Source: Pseudooceanicola sp050897975
GTDB taxonomy: Bacteria; Pseudomonadota; Alphaproteobacteria; Rhodobacterales; Rhodobacteraceae
DNA: 64,000 nt
Direction of reading: 5' to 3'
Assembly (NCBI RefSeq): GCF_050897975.1
Contig: NZ_JBPAXY010000007.1
Span: 186,001-250,000, forward strand
In this document: one piece after another, positions 33,074-41,123 of the stretch
How positions within the stretch are numbered: position 1 is the stretch's first letter
Layout: each line of letters opens with the position of its first letter
Notes under the pieces: model-generated
Database searches by the model: none
Told to the model about the DNA's origin: nothing
Seen by the model: only the letters and a program-made list of their open reading frames with translations
Translations under genes and position numbers: made by a program

Positions 33074-34114
33074 ATGGCAAGCGGTGGCGTGGATGTGACG
33101 GTGCGCGGCGCGGGGATCTTCGGCCTTAGCTGCGCCTGGGCCTGCGTGTCGCGCGGCGCGCGGGTGCGGGTGGTCGATCCCTTCGGGCCCGGCGCCGGGT
33201 CTTCGGGCGGGCTGGTCGGCGCCCTGGCGCCCCATGTGCCCGAGACCTGGAACGAGAAGAAGGCTTTCCAGCTGGACAGCCTGCTGATGGCCGAGGACTT
33301 CTGGGCCGAGGTCGAGGCCACGGGCGGCGTGACGGCGGGCTATGCCCGCTCTGGCCGGTTGCAGCCCCTGGCGGACGCGGGCGCGGTCGAGCTGGCGCGG
33401 GCGCGCGAGGGCACGGCGGCCCAGCTCTGGCAGGGCCGTGCCAGCTGGCAGGTGATCGCGGCCACAGGCGCCCCCTGGGAGCCGGTCAGCCCCTCGGGCT
33501 ATCTGATCCACGACACGCTGACGGCCCGGATGCACCCGCGCCGCGCCTGCGCCGCCCTGGTGGCAGCTCTGCGTGCCCGTGGTGTCGAGGTGGGGACCGA
33601 GGCCCCCGACGCAGGGGCGGTGATCTGGGCCACCGGCGCGGCGGGCCTGGCAGAGTTGAGCGCCGAGGCCGGGCGCCAGGTCGGCGTGCCGATCAAGGGC
33701 CAGGCGGCGCTTTTGCGCCATGACGCCGGAGCGGTGCCGCAGATCTTTGCGGGCGGGGTGCATGTGGTGCCCCATGCGGATGGCACGGTGGCCGTGGGCT
33801 CGACCACAGAGCGGGAGTTCGAGGGCCTGGGCACCGATGCCCAGCTCGACGCGGTCATCGAGGCGGCCCGCGCCGCGGTGCCGGTGCTGCGCGCGGCGCC
33901 GGTGATCGAACGCTGGGCGGGCCTGCGCCCCCGCGCCCGGTCCCGCGCGCCGATGCTGGGCGCCTGGCCGGGGCGGGCGGGGCATTACATTGCCAATGGC
34001 GGCTTCAAGATCGGCTTCGGCATGGGGCCCAAGGTGGGGGCGGTGATGGCCGATCTGGTGCTGGAGGGCCGCGACACGATCCCCGAAGGCTTCCGCGCCG
34101 AGGCGCTGTTCTGA
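33074..34114 (+). CDS. FAD-dependent oxidoreductase, MnmC oxidase-domain-like
   Basis: A 346-residue DAO-type flavoprotein. The N-terminal FAD fold is VTVRGAGIFGLSCAWACVS followed by VVDPFGPGAGSSGGLVGAL. The C-terminal part has WAGLRPRARSRAPMLGAW and GHYIANGGFKIGFGMGPKVG. Start ATG 33074 follows CGGAGG. It is divergent from mnmD, 55 nt apart, and resembles the C-terminal half of MnmC, which removes the carboxymethyl group from cmnm5s2U. A role in amine oxidation outside tRNA remains possible. Confidence 0.82.
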   Translation: MASGGVDVTVRGAGIFGLSCAWACVSRGARVRVVDPFGPGAGSSGGLVGALAPHVPETWNEKKAFQLDSLLMAEDFWAEVEATGGVTAGYARSGRLQPLADAGAVELARAREGTAAQLWQGRASWQVIAATGAPWEPVSPSGYLIHDTLTARMHPRRACAALVAALRARGVEVGTEAPDAGAVIWATGAAGLAELSAEAGRQVGVPIKGQAALLRHDAGAVPQIFAGGVHVVPHADGTVAVGSTTEREFEGLGTDAQLDAVIEAARAAVPVLRAAPVIERWAGLRPRARSRAPMLGAWPGRAGHYIANGGFKIGFGMGPKVGAVMADLVLEGRDTIPEGFRAEALF

Positions 34115-34178
34115 CGCGCCGCCTCTTGGGAAAGTGGGAAGGGGGCTCTGCCCCCCTTGAGCCCTGGCGGGCTCAATT

Positions 34179-34212
34179 CCCCCCGGGATATTTTTGGCAA
34201 ACGAGAAGAGAG
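34179..34212 (+). repeat. 3'-end repeat, subtype 1 (copy R6a)
   Basis: CCCCCCGGGATATTTTTGG followed by CAAACGAGAAGAGAG, 65 nt after the oxidoreductase stop in sense orientation. It follows GGGGGC-TCT-GCCCCC and GAGCCC-TGGC-GGGCTC hairpins, the same order as at 2038-2158. Confidence 0.8.
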
Positions 34213-34338
34213 GGGCGGGGCGCGGCAAAGCCCCGGGCGGTCCCCCGGCTGAAACGTCCGCCAACGAAAGCGCTGCGCCCGGTTGGTCTACGTCGCAGCC
34301 GGGGGGCGGTCGGGGCTTTCAGGTGCCAGCCCCTTGCG

Positions 34339-34362
34339 CTTCTCATTGCCAGAAATATCCCC
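34339..34362 (-). repeat. 3'-end repeat, subtype 1 (copy R6b)
   Basis: Plus strand CTTCTCATTGCC then AGAAATATCCCC; in sense orientation 38 nt beyond the thioesterase stop. Inverted partner of 34179-34212 between two convergent genes. Confidence 0.75.
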
Positions 34363-34399
34363 GCCGGAGGCTTCGGCCCGGCACGGGCCGAAATCCCCC

Positions 34400-34801
34400 T
34401 CAGCCGCCTTGCCGGACGCGGAAGACGCCGGTGCCGGTGGCGGCGAGAACGCCGGTCTCGTCGCTGATCTTCGCCTCTGCGAAGAAGGTCCGCTTGCCGC
34501 CCCCCGTTCGGAAACCCTCGGCGATCAGCATCTTGCCCTGCATCTGGCCCAGAAAATTGACGCTGAGGTTCAGGGTCATCGCCAGCTGCTTGACCTCCGG
34601 ATCGCCGGTATAGCAGCCGGCAAAGCCCATGGCGGTGTCGCACATCATCGAATGCACCCCGCCATGCAGGATGCCGTAGCGGTTCATCAGGAAGTCTTCC
34701 ATCGGCAGTTCGAACCGCGCGTAACCCTCGCGCCAGTCGGTGATGTAAAAGCCGATATGGCGTTGCAGGGCGTAGGGGTCTTCGACGAGCTTCGGATCCA
34801 T
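34400..34801 (-). CDS. PaaI-family (hotdog) thioesterase
   Basis: A 133-residue hotdog-fold protein expected to hydrolyse an acyl-CoA. The PaaI-type active-site segment is NRYGILHGGVHSMMCDTAMG, followed by LNLSVNFLGQMQGKMLIAEG. ATG 34801 has GGGAGAGGAC upstream on the minus strand. It is the last gene of the nine-gene operon and starts 20 nt after the kinase gene. It probably releases CoA from dead-end intermediates. Confidence 0.88.
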   Translation of the reverse strand: MDPKLVEDPYALQRHIGFYITDWREGYARFELPMEDFLMNRYGILHGGVHSMMCDTAMGFAGCYTGDPEVKQLAMTLNLSVNFLGQMQGKMLIAEGFRTGGGKRTFFAEAKISDETGVLAATGTGVFRVRQGG

Positions 34802-34821
34802 GTCCTCTCCCGGGTCTCTGG

Positions 34822-35847
34822 TCAGACGGTTTTCGCGGCCTCCAGGCCGGCGGCGGCGAAGCGGGGCACCAGCGCGCCCATCTGGCGGCCGCGTTCCGGG
34901 TTCGACGCGTTGCCGTCCAGCGCGCGCTTGTAGACACCCTGGATGATGCCAGCCATGCGGAAGAAGGTGAAGGCCAGGTAGAAGCCGAAGCCGTCGATTC
35001 CCGGCAGACCGGCGCGGGCGCAGTAGTCGGCGAGGAATTCCTCGTCCTCCATCAGCCCTGCCGCGCGGCGGTCCACGCCCGCCAGGCCACGTCCGTCCGG
35101 GCCCTGGGGCATGGACCATTGCATGATCACCGCGGCCACGTCCGCATAGGGGTGGCCGGTGGTGGACAGCTCCCAGTCCAGTACGGCGGCGATGCACGGG
35201 CGGTCGCGTTCGAACAGCATGTTGTCGATGCGGTAGTCCCCATGGACCAGGGTGCGCAGCCCGTCATCGGCGGGGATATTGGTGTCGAGCCAGGCCATCA
35301 ACTCGTCCATCTCGGGGCGGGTCTCGGTCTCGGCGGCGCGGTACTGTTTCGTCCAGCGGTCGATCTGGCGACGGTAGTAGTTGCCTGCGGGGCCATAGTC
35401 ATCCAGCCCGGTGGCTGTCAGGTCCACCCCGTGGATCGCGGCCAGCACCCGCGACATCTCGGCCTGGATCGGGCGCCGGTCGTCCTGGGACAGGTCGGGC
35501 AGGTCGGGCAGGTTGAAATGCCGCCCCTGGACCTCGTCCATCACGTAGAAGGCCGAGCCGATGACGCTGTCGTCCTCGCACAGCAGATGCATCTTCGCCA
35601 CCGGCACATCCGTGTCGGCCAGGGCCTTTTGCACCCGAAACTCGCGATCCACCGCATGGGCGGATTTCAGCAGCACCCCCGGCGGCTTGCGGCGCAGCAC
35701 GTAGTTCTTCGTCGGGGTGGTCAGCCGGAAGGTGGGGTTCGACTGGCCAACGGCGAATTTCTCGGCCGACAGCGGGCCGTCGAAGCCCGGCAGATGGGCT
35801 TTCAGCCAGGTTTCGACGGCGGCAAGGTCGAGGGTCTGGGTCGTCAT
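34822..35847 (-). CDS. APH-fold kinase of the ACAD10/ACAD11 N-terminal type (LvaA-like)
   Basis: A 341-residue aminoglycoside-phosphotransferase-fold protein. The start of the fold, VGQSNPTFRL, NYVLRRKPPGVLL and DREFRVQKAL, closely matches human ACAD11's N-terminal half from memory. The catalytic Asp204 lies in VHGDYRIDNMLF and the metal-binding Asp224 in VLDWELSTTGHP. Known relatives phosphorylate 4-hydroxyacyl-CoA (LvaA in Pseudomonas putida levulinate use; ACAD10/11 in mammals), so I infer that role here. It lies 9 nt after the histidine phosphatase gene in the operon. Confidence 0.85.
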   Translation of the reverse strand: MTTQTLDLAAVETWLKAHLPGFDGPLSAEKFAVGQSNPTFRLTTPTKNYVLRRKPPGVLLKSAHAVDREFRVQKALADTDVPVAKMHLLCEDDSVIGSAFYVMDEVQGRHFNLPDLPDLSQDDRRPIQAEMSRVLAAIHGVDLTATGLDDYGPAGNYYRRQIDRWTKQYRAAETETRPEMDELMAWLDTNIPADDGLRTLVHGDYRIDNMLFERDRPCIAAVLDWELSTTGHPYADVAAVIMQWSMPQGPDGRGLAGVDRRAAGLMEDEEFLADYCARAGLPGIDGFGFYLAFTFFRMAGIIQGVYKRALDGNASNPERGRQMGALVPRFAAAGLEAAKTV

Positions 35848-35856
35848 CGGGGCCTC

Positions 35857-36519
35857 CTAGGAATAGGTCAGCAGCGGGTCGCCGGGGCTGGCGAGGAAGG
35901 GCGTCTCGTTGAAGCCGTTCAGGAAATGGCGGCGGGGCGAGAAGACGAAGCGGGCGACGGCGCAGTTGCGGGTCTGCAATTGCAGCTCGATCTGGGCCTG
36001 GCCGGGGGCGCCGAGGGTGGCGGCGATCATCTGGCTGATCGCGCCCCCGGAAGAGACGGCAAAGACCGTCTCGGCGCCGTCGCGCATCAGGTGGGCGCGG
36101 GCGGCCTCGACCCGGGCGGCGAAGTCGGCCCAGGGTTCGGGCGGGTTTTCCACCTCGTCCCGCTGCCACATCAGCACCGTGTCGCGCAGGGTGCGGAAAT
36201 GGCTGCGGCGGTCGTCGTGCATATGTTCAGGCGCGCCGCCCCTGGCGAAACGCGCATCGAGCAGGGCCTTGAAGTCGAACTCCGACAGGCCGGGGTGCAC
36301 CTCGGGGTCCGGCGCGCCCTCGATGCCCTCCAGCACGCCCGAAAGCGTGTCGCGCTGGCGTTTCAACCCGCCATGGGCCACCCTGTCGGGCCGGATGCCC
36401 TGGGCGGCGAACCAGTCGCCCAGGGCGCGGGACTGGGCATGGCCCACCTCCGACAGCACGTCGTAATCCGCCGCGCCGAAGGAGGCCTGACCATGCCGGA
36501 TCAGGTAGAGCGTGCCCAT
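35857..36519 (-). CDS. Histidine phosphatase family protein
   Basis: A 220-residue phosphoglycerate-mutase-fold phosphatase. The catalytic RHG motif is at the N-terminus (LYLIRHGQASFGAADYD) and the second His is replaced by Ser in the usual GGH position (VFAVSSGGAISQMIAA gives SSGG). The substrate is unknown. Its start codon overlaps the thiolase stop by one base, placing it in the operon beside the kinase; removal of a phosphate from a phospho-acyl intermediate is one conceivable role. Confidence 0.87.
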   Translation of the reverse strand: MGTLYLIRHGQASFGAADYDVLSEVGHAQSRALGDWFAAQGIRPDRVAHGGLKRQRDTLSGVLEGIEGAPDPEVHPGLSEFDFKALLDARFARGGAPEHMHDDRRSHFRTLRDTVLMWQRDEVENPPEPWADFAARVEAARAHLMRDGAETVFAVSSGGAISQMIAATLGAPGQAQIELQLQTRNCAVARFVFSPRRHFLNGFNETPFLASPGDPLLTYS

Positions 36520-37721
36520 CAGAGCACTTCGAAGAGGCCCGCCGCCCCCATGCCGCCGCCCACGCACATGGTGCAGACCACGTAACGGGCGCCGCGGCGC
36601 TTGCCCTCGATCAGGGCGTGGCCGACCATGCGGGCGCCGGACATGCCATAGGGGTGGCCCACGGAAATGGCGCCGCCGTTGACGTTCAGGATCTCTTCCG
36701 GGATGCCCAGAACGCGCGCCGAATGCAGCACCTGACAGGCGAAGGCCTCGTTCAGTTCCCACAGCCCGATGTCGTCCATCTTCAGCCCGTGGGCCTCCAG
36801 CAGCCTGGGCACCGCGTAGATCGGGCCGATGCCCATCTCGTCGGGGTCCAGACCGGCGGCCATGACGCCAATGTAGCGGCCCAGCGGTTGCAGCCCGCGC
36901 TTCTCGGCCTCTTTCGCCTCCATCAGCACCGAGGCGGAGGCGCCATCGGAGAGCTGCGAGGCATTGCCGGCGGTGATGAACTTGCCCTCTTTCACCTTCT
37001 GGCCGTCCTTGAAGACCGGCGCCAGGGATTGCAGCCCCTCCAGCGTGGTCGAGGGGCGGTTGCCCTCGTCCTTGGCCAGGGTCACCTCGTGGAAGGAGAC
37101 CTCTTTCGTCTCCTTGTCCATGACGCCCATGGTGGCGGTCATCGGCACGATTTCATCGTCGAACTTGCCCGCCTCCTGGGCGGCGGCGGTGCGTTGCTGC
37201 GAGCGCAGGGAATAGGCGTCCTGGTCTTCGCGGGTGACGCCGTAGCGCTCGGCGACGATCTCGGCGGTTTCCAGCATGGACATGTAGATGTCGGGGCGGT
37301 GTTCCATGATCCAGGGATCGCGGGCGCGGTCGGTGCGCATGTTCTGGTTCTGCACCAGCGAGATCGATTCGACCCCGCCACCGATGGCGACCTGCATCCC
37401 GTCGGTGATGATCTGCTTGGCCGCCGTGGCGATGGCCATCATGCCCGAGGCGCACTGCCGGTCCATCGAGAAGCCCGCGACCGAGGTCGGCAGACCCGCC
37501 CGGATCACCGCCTGGCGGCCGATGTTGCCCCCGGTCGAGCCCTGCTGGATGGCGCAGCCGATGACGCAGTCCTGTACTTCGGACCCGTCCAGCCCGGCGC
37601 GGGCCACGGCGTGGCTGACGGCATGGCCGATCAGTTCCTGCGCCTGGGTGTTGTTGAAGGCACCGCGAAAGGCCTTGCCGATCGGGGTACGCGCGGTCGA
37701 GACGATGACGGCGTCACGCAT
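36519..37721 (-). CDS. Acetyl-CoA acetyltransferase (thiolase)
   Basis: Cleaves 3-ketoacyl-CoA with CoA, ending each beta-oxidation cycle. 400 residues. Nucleophilic Cys is in SMDRQCASGMMAI, the second-shell motif is ELNEAFACQVL, His in GGAISVGHPYGMSGARM and the acid-base Cys in CTMCVGGGMGAAGL. These motifs mark degradative thiolases. ATG 37721 (MRDAVIVSTARTPIG) is the family start. It lies 65 nt downstream of the SDR gene; the next gene overlaps its stop. Confidence 0.95.
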   Translation of the reverse strand: MRDAVIVSTARTPIGKAFRGAFNNTQAQELIGHAVSHAVARAGLDGSEVQDCVIGCAIQQGSTGGNIGRQAVIRAGLPTSVAGFSMDRQCASGMMAIATAAKQIITDGMQVAIGGGVESISLVQNQNMRTDRARDPWIMEHRPDIYMSMLETAEIVAERYGVTREDQDAYSLRSQQRTAAAQEAGKFDDEIVPMTATMGVMDKETKEVSFHEVTLAKDEGNRPSTTLEGLQSLAPVFKDGQKVKEGKFITAGNASQLSDGASASVLMEAKEAEKRGLQPLGRYIGVMAAGLDPDEMGIGPIYAVPRLLEAHGLKMDDIGLWELNEAFACQVLHSARVLGIPEEILNVNGGAISVGHPYGMSGARMVGHALIEGKRRGARYVVCTMCVGGGMGAAGLFEVL

Positions 37722-37786
37722 GGGGGTCTCCTCCCTGAGACTGTGTTGGGGGACGCGGCCCGGGGGCCGCGCCAGGTGTTCTTCGG

Positions 37787-38710
37787 TTATTCGGGCAGGG
37801 CGATGCCGCGCAGCTTGGCCGCCATGGCGGCATATTTGCGCGTCTGGGCGAAGGCGCCCGGCATGACTTCCTGGCCCTCTTCGGCGCGGATCTCCTCCAT
37901 CCGGGCGGCGATCGTGTCGGGGTCCAGCTCGTCGTCGGCAAAGGCGACGCCGGGGGTCTCGTAGATGCGGGTTTCGGTGAAACAGCCGCCGCCCGCGCCC
38001 AGGATCATCCGGCTGGGGGCGTCCTCGTGCAGCAGGGTCAGAAGGCCCGGGGTGATGGTCTCGGGGCGCAGCAGCTCCAGCACCTGTTCGGGCAGCAGGC
38101 CTTCGGTCATGCGGGTGGCCGCCGTGGGGGCCAGCAGGTTGGCGCGGATGTTGTACTTGGCCCCTTCCTGGGTCAGCACGTTCATCAGCCCGACCAGCGC
38201 CGCCTTGGCCGCGCCATAGTTCGACTGGCCGAAGTTGCCGTAAAGCCCCGAGGCCGAGGTGGTATAGACGATGCGCCCGTAATTCTGCGCACGGAAGTGA
38301 TCCCACAGCGCCTTGGTCGGCACCACGGAGCCCATCAGGTGGACATCGACCACCTTGGCGAAATCGTCCAGCTCCATCTTGGTGAAGGTCTTGTCGCGCA
38401 GGATGCCCGCGTTGCAGACGAGGATATCGACCTTGCCCCATTGGGCCACGGCCTGATCGACCATGTCCTGCACCTGGGCGGCGTCGGTCACATTGGCGCC
38501 ATGCGCCATGGCCTCGCCGCCCGCCGCGCGGATCTCTTCGACCACCGCCTGGGCCTCGGCCGAGCTTTGGCCGGTGCCGTCGGTGGCCACGCCCAGGTCG
38601 TTCACCACCACCTTGGCGCCGCGCGCGGCGAGGCCCAGGGCATGGCTGCGGCCCAGGCCCACGCCCGCGCCGGTGACGATGGCCACGCGGCCCGCAAAGG
38701 AAATGCTCAT
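37787..38710 (-). CDS. SDR 3-hydroxyacyl-CoA dehydrogenase (HSD17B4-type)
   Basis: A 307-residue short-chain dehydrogenase resembling the dehydrogenase domain of peroxisomal multifunctional enzyme type 2. NAD-binding TGAGVGLGRSHALGLAARG, then VVVNDLGVATDGTG, which is typical of that family; catalytic Tyr-Lys in SNYGAAKAAL. It would oxidise (3R)- or bulky 3-hydroxyacyl-CoA. Its start overlaps the MaoC stop by 4 nt, so hydration and oxidation are encoded together. Confidence 0.9.
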   Translation of the reverse strand: MSISFAGRVAIVTGAGVGLGRSHALGLAARGAKVVVNDLGVATDGTGQSSAEAQAVVEEIRAAGGEAMAHGANVTDAAQVQDMVDQAVAQWGKVDILVCNAGILRDKTFTKMELDDFAKVVDVHLMGSVVPTKALWDHFRAQNYGRIVYTTSASGLYGNFGQSNYGAAKAALVGLMNVLTQEGAKYNIRANLLAPTAATRMTEGLLPEQVLELLRPETITPGLLTLLHEDAPSRMILGAGGGCFTETRIYETPGVAFADDELDPDTIAARMEEIRAEEGQEVMPGAFAQTRKYAAMAAKLRGIALPE

Positions 38711-39171
38711 GATGTTTCTCCGAAATACCGCCGGCCCAGCCATTCGGCGACCAGCGCGGGTTTGTCCTGTCCCTCGATCTCGACCGTGACCTCGGTGGTG
38801 GTCTGGATCTCGCCCGGGCGGATCTCTTCGACCTTTTGCAGCACGAAACGGCCCCGGATGCGCGCGCCCGAGGGCACGGGCGAGACGAAGCGCATCCGGT
38901 TCATGCCGTAGTTCACCGCCATCCTGGTGCCGGTGATATTGGGCATCTGGTAGGTCATGGCCGAGAGCAGCGACATGGTGAGGAAGCCATGGGCAATGGT
39001 GCCGCCAAAGGGGCTGTCTGCGGCGCGGGCCGGGTCGGTGTGGATATACTGGTGATCCTCGGTGCAGTCGGCGAAGGCGTCGATGCGGGCCTGGGTGACC
39101 TCGATCCAGTCCGACACGCCCAGCTCTTGGCCGGTCAGGGCGGTGTACTCTTCCAGCGTAAGTTCGGTCAT
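38707..39171 (-). CDS. MaoC-family enoyl-CoA hydratase
   Basis: A 154-residue hotdog hydratase. The hydratase-2 signature is EDHQYIHTDPARAADSPFGG then TIAHGFLTMSLL, with the Asp/His pair expected for (R)-specific hydration of enoyl-CoA. ATG 39171 sits in a 4-nt overlap with the upstream SDR stop. Translational coupling on both sides fits a role beside the HSD17B4-type dehydrogenase. Confidence 0.92.
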   Translation of the reverse strand: MTELTLEEYTALTGQELGVSDWIEVTQARIDAFADCTEDHQYIHTDPARAADSPFGGTIAHGFLTMSLLSAMTYQMPNITGTRMAVNYGMNRMRFVSPVPSGARIRGRFVLQKVEEIRPGEIQTTTEVTVEIEGQDKPALVAEWLGRRYFGETS

Positions 39172-39992
39172 GCGTCCTCCAGGAAGGCAGCCTGTGCGGT
39201 GGCGACCTGCATCCCCCCGGACAGCGGGATCACCGCGCCCGAGACATAGCTGCCGCCGCGCCCGCAAAGGAATTGCAGCACGCCCGCTACGTCTTCCTCG
39301 CGACCCACGCGGCCTGCGGGGACGGTGGCGGCGGTCTTGCGGCGCCCCTCTTCGTGGCCGATGGCGAAGGCCATCATCTTGGACATGAAGGGGCCCGGCG
39401 CGATGGCGTTGACGGTGATGCCGCGCGGCGTCAGCTCATTGGCCAGGATGCGGGTCATGTGGTGCACCGCCGCCTTCGAGGTGGCGTAGGAATAGGCGCC
39501 CTGACCTTTCGGGATCTCGCCCATGACAGAGCCCACGTTGATGACGCGCGCCGGGTCGTCCGGCGTGCCTGCGGCCTCCAGCAGGGGCAGCAGGGCCTGG
39601 GTCAGCTGGAACATGCCGGTGACGTTCAGGTCCAGCACCTTGCCCCAGGCCTCGTGCGGGAACTCACCCAGGGGTGCCCCCCAAGTGCGGCCCGCGTTGT
39701 TCATCAGGATATGCAATTGGCCGGTGCGCGCGGCCACGGCCTCGGCCAGCGCCGCGATGCCTGCCTCGCTGCCCACGTCGCCCGCGAAACCCTCGGCGCT
39801 GCCCGGCAGGTCCAGCGCGTTCAGCTCTGCCGCCACGGCCTCGCAGGCCTCGCCCTTGCGCGAGGCGATCAGCACGCGGGCGCCTGCGGCCACCAGCCCC
39901 TCGGCGGCCATGCGGCCAATGCCCGTGGCGCCGCCGGTCACCAGCGCCACCTTGCCGGTCAGATCGTTCAGATCGGATGGTTTCAAGCTCAT
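39168..39992 (-). CDS. SDR-family oxidoreductase
   Basis: A 274-residue classical short-chain dehydrogenase: VALVTGGATGIGRMAAEGL, NNAGRTWG, catalytic Ser in VINVGSVMG and Tyr-Lys in YSYATSKAAV. The C-terminus is GGSYVSGAVIPLSGG. The substrate is probably a hydroxy or keto acid intermediate of the same pathway; an LvaD-like 4-oxoacyl-CoA reductase is a possibility that sequence alone cannot settle. It overlaps both neighbours by 1-4 nt. Confidence 0.9.
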   Translation of the reverse strand: MSLKPSDLNDLTGKVALVTGGATGIGRMAAEGLVAAGARVLIASRKGEACEAVAAELNALDLPGSAEGFAGDVGSEAGIAALAEAVAARTGQLHILMNNAGRTWGAPLGEFPHEAWGKVLDLNVTGMFQLTQALLPLLEAAGTPDDPARVINVGSVMGEIPKGQGAYSYATSKAAVHHMTRILANELTPRGITVNAIAPGPFMSKMMAFAIGHEEGRRKTAATVPAGRVGREEDVAGVLQFLCGRGGSYVSGAVIPLSGGMQVATAQAAFLEDA

Positions 39993-41113
39993 CAGAACCC
40001 CCTTGCGGCGGCGACACGCGCGGCGTGATAGCCGTAGTCGCCCAGCCATTCGGCGCCCACCCGGGCGCGTTTCATGTAGAACCCCATGTCGAACTCGTCC
40101 GTCATGCCGATGCCACCATGCATCTGCACGCCCTCGCTGACCGCCAGTTTCGCGGTCTGGGTGGCGCGGGCCTTGGCGACGGAAACGGCCAGATCGGCCT
40201 CGCCGGGCGCTTCGTCCAGCACCCGGCCCGCGTTGGCGACGGCCGAGGCGGTGACCTCGATCTCGCACCACAGATGCGCGGCGCGGTGTTGCAGGGCCTG
40301 GAAAGACCCGATGGTGCGGCCGAACTGGCGGCGTTCGCGCAGATAGGCGGCGGTCATGGCGAAGGCGCCAGAGGTCAGGCCTAGAAGCTCCGCCGACAGC
40401 CCCGCCTGACCGGCCCGCAGGGCGGGGGCCAGCACGGCCATGGCATTGTCGGCCTCGCCCAGCACATCCTCGCCCGTGGCCTCGACCGCGTCGAAGTCGA
40501 TATTGGCATGATCGCGGCTGTCCACGGTGGCGCGGGCCGTGCGGGTGATCCCGGCGCGGCTGGCGTCCAGATCAAAGAGGGTCAGGCCCTCTGCCTCGCC
40601 CGGGGCGCCTGCGGTGCGGGCCAGCACCAGCACACGCTCGGCGCTGCCTCCATCGGCGACAAAGCATTTGCGCCCCGACAGGCGATAGCCGTTCCCGGCG
40701 CGGGTGGCCTGTAGGCCCGCCCGCTCGGGCGCGAATTTCGACGTCTCGTCGAGGGCCAGCGCATAGGTGGCGCCCTCGGCGATGCCCGCCAGCCGCGCGC
40801 TGCCCGCCGCGCGCAGGGCGGTGGCGGCAATCACGGCGGAGGACAGGAAGGGCGAGGCGGCCAGCACCTCTCCCATCTCCTCGGCCAGGATCCCGGCGGC
40901 GCGGTGGCCCATGTCGGACCCGCCTGCCGTTTCTGGCAGCAGCACACCGGCCCAGCCCATCTTCACCATCTCGGACCAGAGGGCGGGATCATAGGCCCGG
41001 CCCCCGTCGCGGTTGGCGCGCAGGGCGCTGACCGGGCTGGCCTCTGCCAGAAAGGCCCGGGCGCTGTCGCGCAGCATCACTTCGTCCCCGGAGGGCACAA
41101 GAGAAGCGGTCAT
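39992..41113 (-). CDS. Acyl-CoA dehydrogenase-like partner subunit
   Basis: A 373-residue ACAD homologue with LRERRQFGRTIGSFQALQHRAAH and VQMHGGIGMTDEFDMGFYMKR. As in the protein at 17858, I find no Glu at either usual catalytic position, so it is likely the second subunit of a heteromeric dehydrogenase with the gene 10 nt upstream. Its stop overlaps the start of the SDR gene by one base (TGATG). Confidence 0.88.
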   Translation of the reverse strand: MTASLVPSGDEVMLRDSARAFLAEASPVSALRANRDGGRAYDPALWSEMVKMGWAGVLLPETAGGSDMGHRAAGILAEEMGEVLAASPFLSSAVIAATALRAAGSARLAGIAEGATYALALDETSKFAPERAGLQATRAGNGYRLSGRKCFVADGGSAERVLVLARTAGAPGEAEGLTLFDLDASRAGITRTARATVDSRDHANIDFDAVEATGEDVLGEADNAMAVLAPALRAGQAGLSAELLGLTSGAFAMTAAYLRERRQFGRTIGSFQALQHRAAHLWCEIEVTASAVANAGRVLDEAPGEADLAVSVAKARATQTAKLAVSEGVQMHGGIGMTDEFDMGFYMKRARVGAEWLGDYGYHAARVAAARGF

Positions 41114-41123
41114 CTTGGATCTC

